Source: Haematococcus lacustris
Lineage: Eukaryota; Chlorophyta; Chlorophyceae; Chlamydomonadales; Haematococcaceae
Assembly (NCBI GenBank): GCA_030144725.1
Contig: JASKMD010000006.1
Coordinates: 12,055,690-12,119,689, forward strand
Reading direction: 5' to 3'
DNA length: 64,000 nucleotides
In this document: piece by piece, positions 22,582-32,924 of the stretch
Layout: every line of letters starts with the position of its first letter
Position numbering within the stretch: the first letter of the stretch is position 1
Notes under the pieces: generated by a model
What the model was told of the DNA's origin: nothing
What the model saw: only the letters and a program-made list of their open reading frames with translations
Databases searched by the model: none
Position numbers and translations under genes: made by a program

Positions 22582-22914
22582 CAACCCGTACTCTTCCGTT
22601 GCTCTTATTGCCATGTAAACCTGCGTTACGTGATCTCCCGGCCTAGTCATAATGCAAACCGCGCCGATAGCAAGGTCTCGAAGACGGCCGCAATGTCTTT
22701 CTGGCAAAGTCTGACAGAAACTTTTTTACCTTACTATCGCCAAACCCCAATTGCACTCCGGGTCGTCAGGGTGTTAGGCTGGACTGGTTGAAGATTTGTT
22801 AAAGCACGTTAAAGGCCCAAAACATCAGGAAGTTAGTTTAACCAGTCGCGCTCTAGTGGTGGTAGGCAGCTGTCTTTTCGTCTGCAGACGACGTCTTGTC
22901 ACAGCCCTGCCTGT
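22582..22914. other. No gene; ends with a hAT terminal fragment
   Basis: 22582-22865 shows no reading frame or repeat that I can name. 22871-22914 repeats the CTTTTCGTCTGCAGACGACG and GTCTTGTCACAGCCCTG sequence found at 22413-22448, so it is a solitary end of the decayed hAT family. Confidence 0.5.
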
Positions 22915-23072
22915 AGTCAAAAGTTGGCATGACAAACATGTAAACTGATGACAGCTCAAACGCAAGCTGATGACAGCTCAAATGGGGGGGGGGGCACACA
23001 CTACTGTGCCGTAGGTTGCTGCTGCTGGGCCTTGGGAGGCTGGTCTCGCAGCAGTCCGTAGCCCAGGCATGC

Positions 23073-23080
23073 GTACTTAC
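23073..23080. repeat. 8-bp target site duplication, left copy (GTACTTAC)
   Basis: GTACTTAC precedes the left inverted end and is repeated at 25765-25772 after the right end. It fits the nTnnnnAn consensus known for hAT target sites. Confidence 0.92.
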
Positions 23081-25764
23081 CAGTGATTCGTTTTTTGCGT
23101 AATACGTAACGATCGGAACCAAAAGCTAGTTTTCGAGGCCCGGCTTTCGTTACCAAACGGGCCCTTGCGTTGGCTGGCCTGGGTTGCTTCGTAACCGCGT
23201 TGGCTTCGTGCCATGTCCGAGTTACGCGCAAGGCGGGGGCACAGCGATGGTGTTTGGAAAGCCAATAGGCCCGCTGGTACCACGAACAGGTTCCAGTCTG
23301 AGTGGCTCGAAGGCCGCGAGATGTGGCTTGTAGATTTCGGCTTGCAAGGCAACTTGTACCGCGTGCGCTGTACCGCTTGCGACTCAGTCCTAAACAGCCA
23401 TCTGCATACCATTCAGAAGCATGAGGACAGCGCCAGACACAAGCAGAACCTTGCAGCCAAACAGAAGAGCTCAGCAGCAGTGCAAGCCTTCAAGGCTGCG
23501 CTCACCACTGGGCGAGACAAAGCTGCAGCGAAACGCAAGGAGCAAATGGAAGATCCAGCCACCGTCACGCAGTTTGCAGCAGTGTTTTACCTGCTCAAGC
23601 TTGGTAGACCCATGACAGACATTGAGCACACCCCCGACCTCTTCAGAGTCGCCAGGACTCCAGCCATTGCAGCTAAGCACTGGAAAGACGACAGCGCATG
23701 GCAGATTGCAGAGGCCCTTTACTCAGTCATGCGCAAGCATGACTTGGAGGTATTGCAGTCAGCAACATTCCTGTCCCTCAGCTTGGACGAGGCCACCACT
23801 GTGGACAACCGTGCTGTCATGTGTGTCCATGGCTATGTGGTCAAGGACTTCACGCGGCGTCCAGTCTTCTTGTACTTGAAAGAGGTATGCTTGCCTACAG
23901 TAAAGTTGGAGTCTCTTACTAGTGGCCCTTGCCAACCTTATGTAGTTTCACTGCTACTATCAGGTGCTGGAGAGCCCCACAGCAGATGAGTTGTTCAAGG
24001 TTCTCCTCTCAGTATTGGATGACACGGGCTTGCCACGAGCCCTGTGGCAGCGGGGGCTTGTGGCCCTGGGCACCGATGGCGCCAGTGTCATGGTTGGGTC
24101 ACACAATGGCTTGGCCATTAAGGTCAGGAAGCAGTTGGCGCCCTTCAGCAGTTCTCAGCACTGTGCAGCACACCGTGTCAGCCTGTCCGCTTCAGTCATG
24201 GACAAGAACCCGTGTGTGATGCAGCTGACACGCTTGGTGGATGTGCTTAACCGCCACTTCTGCAAGAGTGCATCTCGCACTGAGCAATACAAGCGTGTCA
24301 GCAAGCAGCTGGGTCACAAGGGGCAGCTGCCCGGCAGAGCCGTCCCTACCCGCTGGCTGAGCCTCTCCCAGCCTCTACAAACCCTTACTGCCAACATCAG
24401 AGGTCTGGTGGCTTACATGGCAGATGCTGAGGGTTCTGTCGCTGAGGGCATCACCGCTCAGCTCACAGATCTTCCCACACTGCTGGCAGCGCATGGCATC
24501 CTGCCCATGATGCGTCGCCTGCACCGGCTGAGCCTGATTTGCCAACAACGTGACATCTTTGTCGAGGAGCTGGCGCAGGAGGTGCACAACACAGCGGACA
24601 GCCTCACCACCATGTATGTGACACAGCCTTTCACAGACCTCGACTTCCCAGAACTCACAGCCTTGTTGACCCCTGGGAGCTGCCTGACATCTGACTCCCA
24701 GGGCTACCTGTGCATTGACTCGGCGGCTGGGGCTGGGGTTGCGGCTGGGGAGCAAGGGGCGCAAGAGCAAGGGTTGGAAGGAGGGGAGGTGGAGGGGGGA
24801 AAGGAGGGGCCTGACACTCTGCACCAGCTATCAGCTGTAGCACCAACGCAAGGCAGGCGGGGGCGGGCAGGCCCTGTGCCAGAGTCTGACATGCTCCACC
24901 ACATTGCAGCTGCAAAGCAGAAGCTGACAGCAGCAGCGCAAGCTGTGGTGCAAGACCTGCGACACCGCTTTGTGGCTGGCAGGCATGCCAAGGCCTTGGC
25001 AATTGTGTACCCCAACTACTGGGATACCAAACCCAGTGATGAGGACTTCCTGGAACGTCTTGAGGCTATCAAGCAGCTCTACTGCCAGCAAGCATGCCTG
25101 TCAGATGGCACGGAGGTCCCTCCCCTCCTCTGCAGTGAAACCCTTGCCACGCAACAGTCCCAGTTTGCTGAAGTCATGCGTGATCAGCATCAGCCAGCTG
25201 TGGCAGAGTTTGAGCAAGCAGCCCATCACAGCCTTGGAGATCTCTGAGTATGGCAGGCTGGCAGAGCTTGCGATGGTGATGGTCCCAGGCTCAGTGGAGG
25301 AGGAGCGCATGTTCTCAGCCATGGCATACCTCAAGGATGACACACGCAACAGGCTCAATGAAGAGCACCTGAATGTGTGCGCCAGGGCCTTCCACACTGT
25401 CACACATGGTGTGTCAGATTTCCCATACCACGAGGCGATTGGGGTGTGGCTGGATGCTGCCAACAAGAAGGGGCGCTATGGTGTGTAAGCTGGGCTGTCA
25501 AGGGTGGACTGGTGATGGAATAGTGATGATCATGAACATTAGCTTTGATGACAACAGACAATTATGATGGAGATGGTGATGTTTTTTTGTATGGTGATGA
25601 TATAATTATTGTTTTATATATGGTGATGATAGAATTAATTAAAGGTTTAAGAAGGTTTTTTATTTTTCGTAACCAGTCGTGACCAACCGCGTAACCAGCC
25701 ATTTTATGGTCCAGGACCCTTCGTGACCAGGATCAGCTAGGCCGTTTTGAAAAACGAATCACTG
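23081..25764 (+). mobile_element. Complete hAT DNA transposon, 2684 bp
   Basis: The ends are perfect 15-bp inverted repeats: CAGTGATTCGTTTTT at 23081-23095 and its complement at 25750-25764. Both subterminal regions carry several CGTAACC/GGTTACG-type motifs, as hAT transposases need for end binding. The 8-bp duplication GTACTTAC flanks it. The interior encodes a hAT transposase reading plus. Perfect terminal repeats and duplication suggest a recent insertion. Confidence 0.93.
23213..25488 (+). CDS. hAT transposase (with intron and one frame change)
   Basis: Exon 1, 23213-23884, has a zinc-finger-like N-terminus (CTACDS, then HTIQKHEDSARH) and SLSLDEATTVDNRAVM with the first catalytic Asp of the RNase H fold. 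A 79-bp intron (23885-23963, GT..AG) joins in phase to 23964-25247, with ALGTDGASVMVGSHNG (second Asp) and QHCAAHRVSL. The C-terminal dimerisation domain (ISEYGRLAELAMVM, VEEERMFSAMAYLKDDTRNR) lies in a different frame, ending at 25488; the change is needed between about 25150 and 25240. Either a one-base error, a short unrecognised intron or a true mutation explains it. A Gly/Glu-rich linker lies around residues 500-560. Subfamily resembles animal ZNF862/KIAA1586-like hATs. Confidence 0.85.
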
Positions 25765-25772
25765 GTACTTAC
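25765..25772. repeat. 8-bp target site duplication, right copy (GTACTTAC)
   Basis: Identical to 23073-23080, directly after the right inverted end. Confidence 0.92.
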
Positions 25773-26063
25773 TGCCCTTGGACGGCAGCCCAGGCATGCG
25801 TACTTCCTGCCCTTGGTCGGCAGCCCAGGCAGGTCAGCTCATGAGCACAGCTCCAACGGGTGCCACTCGCTCTCCCAATGCTATACATGTTTAGTCTACA
25901 TGTTTGCATCGCAGTCCCTGCGTACCCACCTGCCAGGATGTGGTTCTGGTTTGGCTTTGGCAGCCTTGCCCTGAGCAACAACACCCGCATGAGCTGTAGC
26001 GTGGAGTTGTCAAAATCTGCAATACCATGCCGATGAGAATGTCGGGCGGGCTTAAACGACGCA

Positions 26064-28866
26064 ATGCCGGCATTGGCACCCCTGATGCGGCCTGTCCATT
26101 TAGTTCGAGGCATCAGGCACTTTGCCGGGAACGTTCGATGTTGCCATGTGGCTCGAACCCATTTGTCAGCCCGTATCCAGCCGTCGCCACTCAACAAGCA
26201 CCTTTTCACACTCGCAAGCTCAGACGGGCGCTCTATTGCACCACCTGCGAACCTGGACGCGATTGTGGTCCTAGCCGGGGGACTTCTCGCTGATGGCCAG
26301 TGCCCCGAGTGGGTACGTATGGATATGTACAATTGTGTATTCCCTCTCTTAGACAGGGCCCGCCCTGGCCGGGAGGAGAGTGGCTTACACCGCTAATGCA
26401 GACAGCTGTCAGGGTGTGTGGGTGCTCTCCAAACCGAGGGCGTAGAGGCTTTCCACAATGCAGTCTACAGCTGTGAAGTCAAGGTCAGGGCAGGCAGGCA
26501 CACCGGCCAGGCAGCGCCAGCCTTGCAGGGCAGCAGCACAGGCAATGAAGCACCCCTTAATAGGCATGCTGCGCTCGCTGAGCCATGCAGCACCCGCATC
26601 CAAATGCCCAGGGGTATGGTGTGGAAATACTCAAACACAGCAGAAGGGCAAAGTGGACCGATGTAACTTCTTGCCCAACTACCCCGACCCTGACCCGGGG
26701 AGCTGACAGCCTTCTTAAGGACCTTTGACGCCGCAGTCGCTGTGTGTCACAGCAGCACTGGCAGGCAAATGCTATGTACTGGCTGGCCGCAGGTAGAACG
26801 GAGGCTGGACGTGGGACTGGGGCTGCAGCAGCAGCAGGCGAACCCGCTGTGTCCCATCCTATGCCTAGGTGTGCCCAGGCAGCGGCAGCAGGTGCCACGG
26901 CTACCTTGTCCAACTCCATGGCTGGGAGGCTGGTGCATGGCAGGCAGATGCAACGGAATGCAACTCCCAGGGGCTGCTCTTCCCAACCACCTCACCCGCC
27001 TGCCAGTAGTTCCCTATAGTGTACCATGCGGGGTGCTGGGCGCATGGTGGGCATGAAAGGGGAGTCCATGGCCTCAACCCGCGGCTGCAGCGGTGGGGGC
27101 TGCTGAGCCTGGCACCCACATGCACTGCTGTCCCTGCTGCCCCTGCCTGAGATTGCATTGTGATGTCAACAGAGGAGGCAACCACTCTGAATGCCCTCCA
27201 CGAAGCATTCTCACGCTCAAGTTCTTCATTGTTCCAGGCTACTCGCTGCCACCGCTAGGTTTGCCAGCGCCACTGCCCCCTTCCTTGTGACGGCTGCACC
27301 ATCATGGGCTTAACACCGGGCCCCCTGCTGCAGGAGGCGGCACCCCTCACAAGCCCCCCATACTGGGCAGCAACGGCCACGTGCTGCACGAGTCCACCAG
27401 CTGTGCTGCCTACCTCATGACCAGGGGTCTGCCGGCGGACCGCATCCTGAAGGAGGTATGAAGGCGTAAGGAGCCATAGGTGAGGGGCGGTACAGCTCTG
27501 CCTCCGCCCTCACTAGGGGTGGTGTTTTGGCTGTGTGGACTTATCTTCCCATGCACATGGCATGGGTGCCTTCCTCCTACACTACTGCCTGACCTGGAGG
27601 TATGACCTGGAGGTATGACCTGGAGGTATGACCTGGAGGTATGACCTGGAGGTATGCAGCAGTGGGCCGGGCTGAGGGGTGGTGCAGCTCAGGGGAGCTA
27701 CACACACTGGTGCGGTGTGCACGGCCGCACCAGGTGAGGTCTCAGGGGTACACCGGGAGCACAAAGTGGACCTGTGCAGCATCTTGCCCATTCAGCCCGA
27801 CCCCTGCAGCTGCCAAGTGACTCAGAGCTGCCAGTGAGCTCACATCACCCTACACAGGTCAGGATGAGGGTTCCCACCAAAGAAAAGCCTGTCCCATTCT
27901 GCCCATGCCTCCTCCACCCCATCCTCCCTACGTACCCTGCCCCTTGCTGCGCTCTCCGCCCTGTGCCACACATGACTGCCGTGACACCCCACCTGGCAGC
28001 ACCCTGCCGGCCCTGCACCACCCGCTGTGCCCTCACCTTGCCGCTGGCCAGGTGTCCAGCTACGACACAGTGGGCAACGCTTTCTTCTCGCTCACCATCC
28101 ACGCTCTGCCTGCTGGCTGGCGCAAGGTGGCAGTGGTCACCTCAAACTTCCACATGCCCCGCACCCGCTGCCTGTTCCAAGACATGTGGAGCCGGGCAGC
28201 AGTCGACATCCTGAAGCAGCCGGAGGGGTGGGTGCCCTTGTGTACCAGTGTGATATGGTTACTTTCTGTTATGGTTGTTGAAAGCTGCGCAAGCAAGCAC
28301 CCGCTCTCATGCCCCCTCAGATGCCTGCCAATTGTGTGCATGCATTGCTGTGTGTGCTGGCTTGTGCCTTGTGCCCTAGCTGCCTTGTCCCCTGCCGCCC
28401 TGCTGCCCTGTTGTGGTGCACCTTGATAACAATAGGAAGGCCTCGTCTTGACACAATACAAAGCTTTCCCTTGTGGAAGGGGCTCGACCAGATCTGCCTA
28501 TTTAGGCCGCATGCCCTCTTTCCATTGTGACCAGGCTTGTGTAGTGGGGCGCTTGAACAGACCTGGCAAGGGCTCCTAGCCTCCGTTTGCCACCTGCTCG
28601 CTGCCCGCCCTCCCCACGCTTGCAGGTTTGAACTGTGTTTTGCATCTGCCAGCGACGAGGGATTGTTTGAGGACGACGTGTTGCTCGCGCGGTGCGAGAA
28701 GGAGGCAGCTTCCCTCCAACAATGGCAGCGCACGGTGCAAGGCCTGCCGCGGTTTAAGGACGTGCACGCATGGCTCTACGCCACGCATCAGTGCTACTCA
28801 GCTGCCCGACAGCACGAGTTCAACAAGGCGACCATCACGGACCCGCGCTTGCTAGCTAGCTATTGA
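26064..28866 (+). CDS. DUF218/YdcF-like protein (spliced)
   Basis: Exon 26064-26312 begins with an Arg-rich segment that could be an organelle transit peptide and ends NLDAIVVLAGGLLADGQ, the first strand of the DUF218 fold. Exon 27334-27455 gives GGTPHKPPILGSNGHVLHES and AAYLMTRGLPADRILKE. Exon 28052-28227 gives VSSYDTVGNAFFSLTIHA and VAVVTSNFHMPRTRCLF, both hallmark motifs. The last exon, 28626-28866, contains FELCFASASDEGLFEDDV and ends LLASY. Phases of the last three exons agree. At least one exon (the VxRRLDxA region) is missing between 26313 and 27333; 27239-27290 may hold part of it. Family members bind nucleotides or act in envelope functions in bacteria; the role in algae is unknown. 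Intron 2 carries a Fanzor-associated repeat. Confidence 0.8.
26388..26425 (-). repeat. LINE-tail-like fragment
   Basis: GTGGCTTACACCGCTAATGC followed by CAGCTGTCAGG resembles the start of the LINE 3' end at 38760-38800. It lies in an intron of the DUF218 gene. Confidence 0.45.
27500..27660. repeat. Fanzor-associated end followed by a GACCTGGAGGTAT tandem
   Basis: CCCTCACTAGGGGTGGTGTT, GCTGTGTGGACTTATCTTCC, CACATGGCATGGG and CTACTGCCTGACC match the other copies. The end runs into about five direct repeats of ACCTGGAGGTATG, an expansion that seems to have grown from the element border. Confidence 0.75.
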
Positions 28867-30043
28867 GGCACGCTGCGGCTGCCTGCTTCTTGGCATAGTC
28901 GCCACCAGCTGGCCGCAGCCTGCTCAGCCGAGCGCCAGTGGCGCCCCTTGCTTCATCAACCAGCTGCCTCCAGCTGACCCCAGCCAGGCAGCAGCCCTCA
29001 ACTCAGGTGAGCATAGCAGGCCCGTGAAGGGCTGAGCTGCCCCGCCAGTGGGCAGGTAGGCCCTTGCAGAGATCGAAGCCAGTAGGAGTGGGCTGGCCTG
29101 ACTTCACGGTCCCTGACGGTTGGCTTGCACCGCTAAAGCCGTCAGCTGTCAGGCTGCTTAGCCGCCCGGGTTCAGGGCCTGCAGGGTTGGTAGCCTGGCA
29201 AGGGTGGGGTGTGAGTTGCATGTATGAGTGGTTGTGAACTATCTTCGTGTGAACTATCTTCGTGTGAACTATCGTGTGAACTATTGTGTGTCTATCTTTC
29301 TCCGGCCCGGTTCGCGTCTTTTTTTGTATTCTATTTTACTCTGATTCTCTGCGGTCAACCACCCGTGGCCTGCTGTGCCTGCGACTGCGGCTGCGGCTGT
29401 TTTGGCAAGCGACAGCGAGGACAGCGAGGATGAGTATCAACGTCGGCGTCGGCTGGAGGACGAAGATGCGGCTGGAGGACGAAGATGCTGATGCGGACGC
29501 AGCCTTCCTTATCCTCCAACAGGGAGGGGTAGTGCGGCATCCAGTGCGGGGGTAGGGCGGGCAAGGGCGGCATCCAGTGCGGAGGTAGTGCGGCATCCAG
29601 TGCGGAGGTAGGGCGGGGCAACTGAGCACCTCATGTGATACCTTCAGCGTTCATGTGATACCTCCAGCGTGACCCTTCCTTTGCCACTTCCACTCCTTAC
29701 ACGCCATACCAGTGCAATGTCATGCCGTGTGGACGCCATGGAGCTCACATGATGCAATCTCATAGCCATCCCATGCACTAAACTAACAACTCTTAGTGTA
29801 AGAGGGAAGTCGGACGGCCCAAACACGACTGCTCTTACGAGAAGGGCAACGTCATCTTCATAGCATTGTTCGGGCATGTGCTTGACAAATTATGGCAGCT
29901 GGGACAAGACAGGGAGAAGCGCTAGATAGCTCTTTTGTGAGTAAGGCACGGGCTTCGTGCGCAGCCACGCGCCTCTCAACCCAATAGCAGAGTCAACCCG
30001 ATGTGCCTTGGCCTGGGCACGGCGAGAGTGGGCTCCGGCCTTG
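28867..30043. other. Intergenic between convergent genes
   Basis: No host exon recognised. Contents: a LINE-tail-like segment at 29118-29175; a tandem of GTGAACTATCTTC at about 29230-29285; a Leu/Arg-rich open frame near 29290-29555 that looks accidental; a tandem of GCATCCAGTGCGGAGG at about 29530-29610; TTACA at 29696-29700, the complement of an algal TGTAA poly(A) signal, about 340 bp beyond the stop of the minus-strand gene. Confidence 0.5.
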
Positions 30044-32771
30044 TCAGCTGCGACTCCTTCCAGCGTGTGCCTGCGCCAGCCTGGACACTGGCAGCGCCTT
30101 GCTGCCACTGCCGTCACCGGGACTCGCCGCCTGGCCGAGTGCGTCAGCCATTGCGCTGCTGAGAGCGCCGTGCGCCGCGGAAGCCGTTTGCCAGTGCTGC
30201 TGCGCCTCGTCACGCAGCTGCTCCAAGCCCTGCAATGACAGCGCCGCACACCACTGTGCTATGGCGACGCGGCGCGAGGCGCAGCGCCCTGGCAAGGCGC
30301 ACTACCCATCATCTTGATCCTGCCGCGACTGGCTTCTTAGCTCCGAGGCCACGGCAGCATCGTTTGTTGTTCGCTTCGCACTGCGGTTCTACGCCCATGT
30401 GCCGGTGCAGCGTTCTTTGCTCCAGTGCAATACATGTGTGAGGGAGGCCAGTCAGACCTGCCAGCAGCCCTGTGCATTTGACCACAACACAAAGGGCACA
30501 GCACCTCCCTCATCATGCCATGCATCACACCACCCCACATCATGCAAGTCACGCATGCATTAATCGGGCGACAGCCAGGCTACCCGCCAGCCTCACCTGT
30601 GGCAGGGCAACACGAGGCCCAGCTTGCATGCCGTCAGCTCCAGCCAGTTGTCCTCGCCCCTTGGGCAGTGCCCCAGCAACCAGGCCACCTGCTGGCATGC
30701 AGCCAGGGGGAGGCGACGCCCTGCCTACACCCTGCCCAGCAAAGGGCCCTGCCAGGCTGCCTCGGCTGATGCGGCTGGCCCCGCCTCCCCCTGTCCCCCG
30801 CCTCCCCATACCACCAAGCGGGGCTTGGCCCGTCTGCCCCAGCATCCCCCCTACTCCCGGGTCAGCTGGGGCCCCCCGCCCCCCCTGGCCGGCCCTGACA
30901 GCCTCGGGCACAACAGGCCGGCCGAGAGCTACGTCCTGTCCAGCAGCTGGGGCCAGGGCATAGGGCCGGCCAGACCCAGGTGCGGGCGGTGTGGCGGAGA
31001 AGGGAGGTGGGTACGCAACAGTCTGGGTCGCGGGGCGCTCCCCACTGCGCTGCTGTCCAAACTCTGCAGGCAACAAGGCCAACAGGCACAGGGGAGCGGG
31101 TGAGGGGAAGCTTGGCAGGCTGGTGTCAGCGGTGATGAGGGGTGGGGCAGGCTGGTGGTGGTCAACACCTGCGTGGGTGGGGCACAGGGGGGGCGCAGGG
31201 GGTGAGGGTGTGGAGGGCAGGGGCTGCTGCTTGATTCTGGGGGGTGCAGGCTGCCTGGGTCATGCCTGTGCCACCACCTCTGTCATGACTGCATTGTGGT
31301 CATGGCATGTTGGCTATGGCATGTTGACCACATGCTGCTGTGCCCAGCCCTCACCTGCCTCCTCTGTGCCCATCAACACGTACTGCTGCTGGTGCATGTG
31401 GTGGTACTGCTGCAACATGTGCTGCTGCACCGCCTGCTGGTGCAGCTGCTGCTGTGCCACCATCTGTTGAAACATCTGGTGCTGCTGAGCCGCCTGCTGT
31501 TGAGCCAACTGCTGCCCTGGGCTGGGGCTGGACAGCAGCAAGCGCTCCCGGCCCCCGAGGCCCCCAAGCCCCCCCCCCCAGGCCGCCGTCCATCCCCCCC
31601 AGCATGATGTTCTTAGCCACGACAGCCTTCAGAATGCGGGGGGGTGGGGGGGTTGGGGGGGTGCGGTCACGCCTTGGGGGTGCCAAGGGGCGCTCCCATA
31701 TGGGGACTCTGTGGGGATCCAGCCACTGTGCATTGTTGGCTCGGTGCGCCTCCTTGCTGATGGCGGTGTTGCTGGGGGCTGCGGTGGCAGCCCGGGAGGT
31801 GATGGCTGGCTCGCCTGACCAGGCTGCCCCTGGGCTGCTGCTGGGGCCTCCAGGGCCGGCCCCTGGGTGGGTGCTGCTGGCCACTGGGCGGCTGAGGTAG
31901 GGGCCTGCAGTGGAGGGCTTGGGGAGAGTGGGGTAGCTGGGAGAGGAGGCGGGGGAGGGGGAGTTGTTCACACGACTGCCACCACCTGCAAAGGCCCAGG
32001 CCAGGAGGCTGGATCAGCAGGAGGCTGGATCAGCAGGAGGCACTGAGCCATGTGGCTCCTGGTGGGCACCACTGCAGGGGGGGTGCTCAGGTGCACAGAG
32101 GCATGCAAAAGAGGCGCCCAAGCTTGGGCCACCAGGAGGGTGCGATGCTGAGCTGCTGCGGGACTCACGCTTTGTCTGTTGTAAGCTACTGCCTCCATTT
32201 GGCTTGGTGCAAGGTGTCGCCTTCTCCTGTTGAGCCTCATCCTTCACATCAGCTTCTGAACCTGAGTCTTCGCCAAGTGGGGCTAGCAAGGCCTGGAGCA
32301 CTATGACCTCCCCAGCCAGGCTAGGACCAGCGGATTCAGATGACTGCACATAAGACTGCATCTGCTGCATCTTCTTCCGAGCTTTGCGGGCATCCTCGCC
32401 TGCAGCAATGCAGCAATGAGTGGTGTGCACCCCTTCATGTGCATGCTGCCATGGAGCGTGTCGCCAGTGTCCATGCTCAAGCTGCTGATGATCAAGATCA
32501 GGCAGCCGTACCATGCTGACGGTTATCATCATCTCTCAGCGTGGGTCCAAGCACATTGAATGCTTGCATACTGTGCTGGGTTGTGTAGCGAACGAAAACA
32601 CCTACTGTTGCCTGAGCTTCGCCCCGTATCTTCTGCGCCAGCCTCTGGGCACTCCTCCCCATTTAAGCCTGGCAGATAGAGCCGAACACGAGTCGCTTCA
32701 GCTAGCCTTACGCTCGCCACATTGTACAAGTCTTGGCTGGCAGCTCCCGCTGGCGGGTTAAGCACAGCCAT
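30044..32771 (-). CDS. Pro/Gln/Gly-rich protein of unknown function (five exons)
   Basis: Minus-strand exons 32771-32606, 32399-32169, 31985-31355, 31063-30597 and 30229-30044 have GT/AG borders. The start reads MAVLNPPAGAASQDLYNVAS; exon 2 has a basic helix (EDARKARKKMQQMQSYVQ) then an acidic part; exon 3 is Pro/Ser-rich with ILKAVVAKNIMLGGMDGG, then a Gln/His/Met-rich run (QQLAQQQAAQQHQMFQQMV); exon 4 is Gly/Pro-rich; exon 5 may form a short coil (GLEQLRDEAQQHWQ). All phases agree only if the 11-C run at 31569-31579 is read as 10, giving 559 aa. No known domain. The composition suggests a nuclear or RNA-associated disordered protein, which is a guess. Confidence 0.6.
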
Positions 32772-32924
32772 CCTCCATCTCGGACAGTGTTGTCTACACC
32801 GCGCCCATTCGGAAGGCCTCGGAAGTCACTGGGAAGGCATAGTCGCTAGTATCAAAAAGAAGCTCACCAGGTTTGGTCGTGTGACATGTCGTCAACATGG
32901 CCATAGCCCCTTCTCAGGCACGAT

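Larger units (their letters stand above)
22915..25980 (-). pseudogene. Fanzor relic split by a hAT insertion
   Basis: On the minus strand, 25975-25773 and 23072-22989 together give the 3' part of the Fanzor-like gene: CAGCCTGGC-like linker sequence, ACTGCGATGCAAACATG in place of the RDxNAA codons, the LPAKGKEY-like segment, then the AAGGCCCAGCAGCAGC tail and the conserved noncoding block. It carries a tandem duplication of about 35 bp (CCCAGGCATGCGTACTT twice). The 2.7-kb hAT element lies inside that duplicated part. It is a relic of about 100 codons, already degenerate before or after the insertion. Confidence 0.6.

Noticed and set aside
30472..31103. Plus-strand Pro-rich frames at 30.5-31.1 kb
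   Set aside because: They are shadows of the minus-strand Pro/Gly-rich exon, which has matching splice phases.
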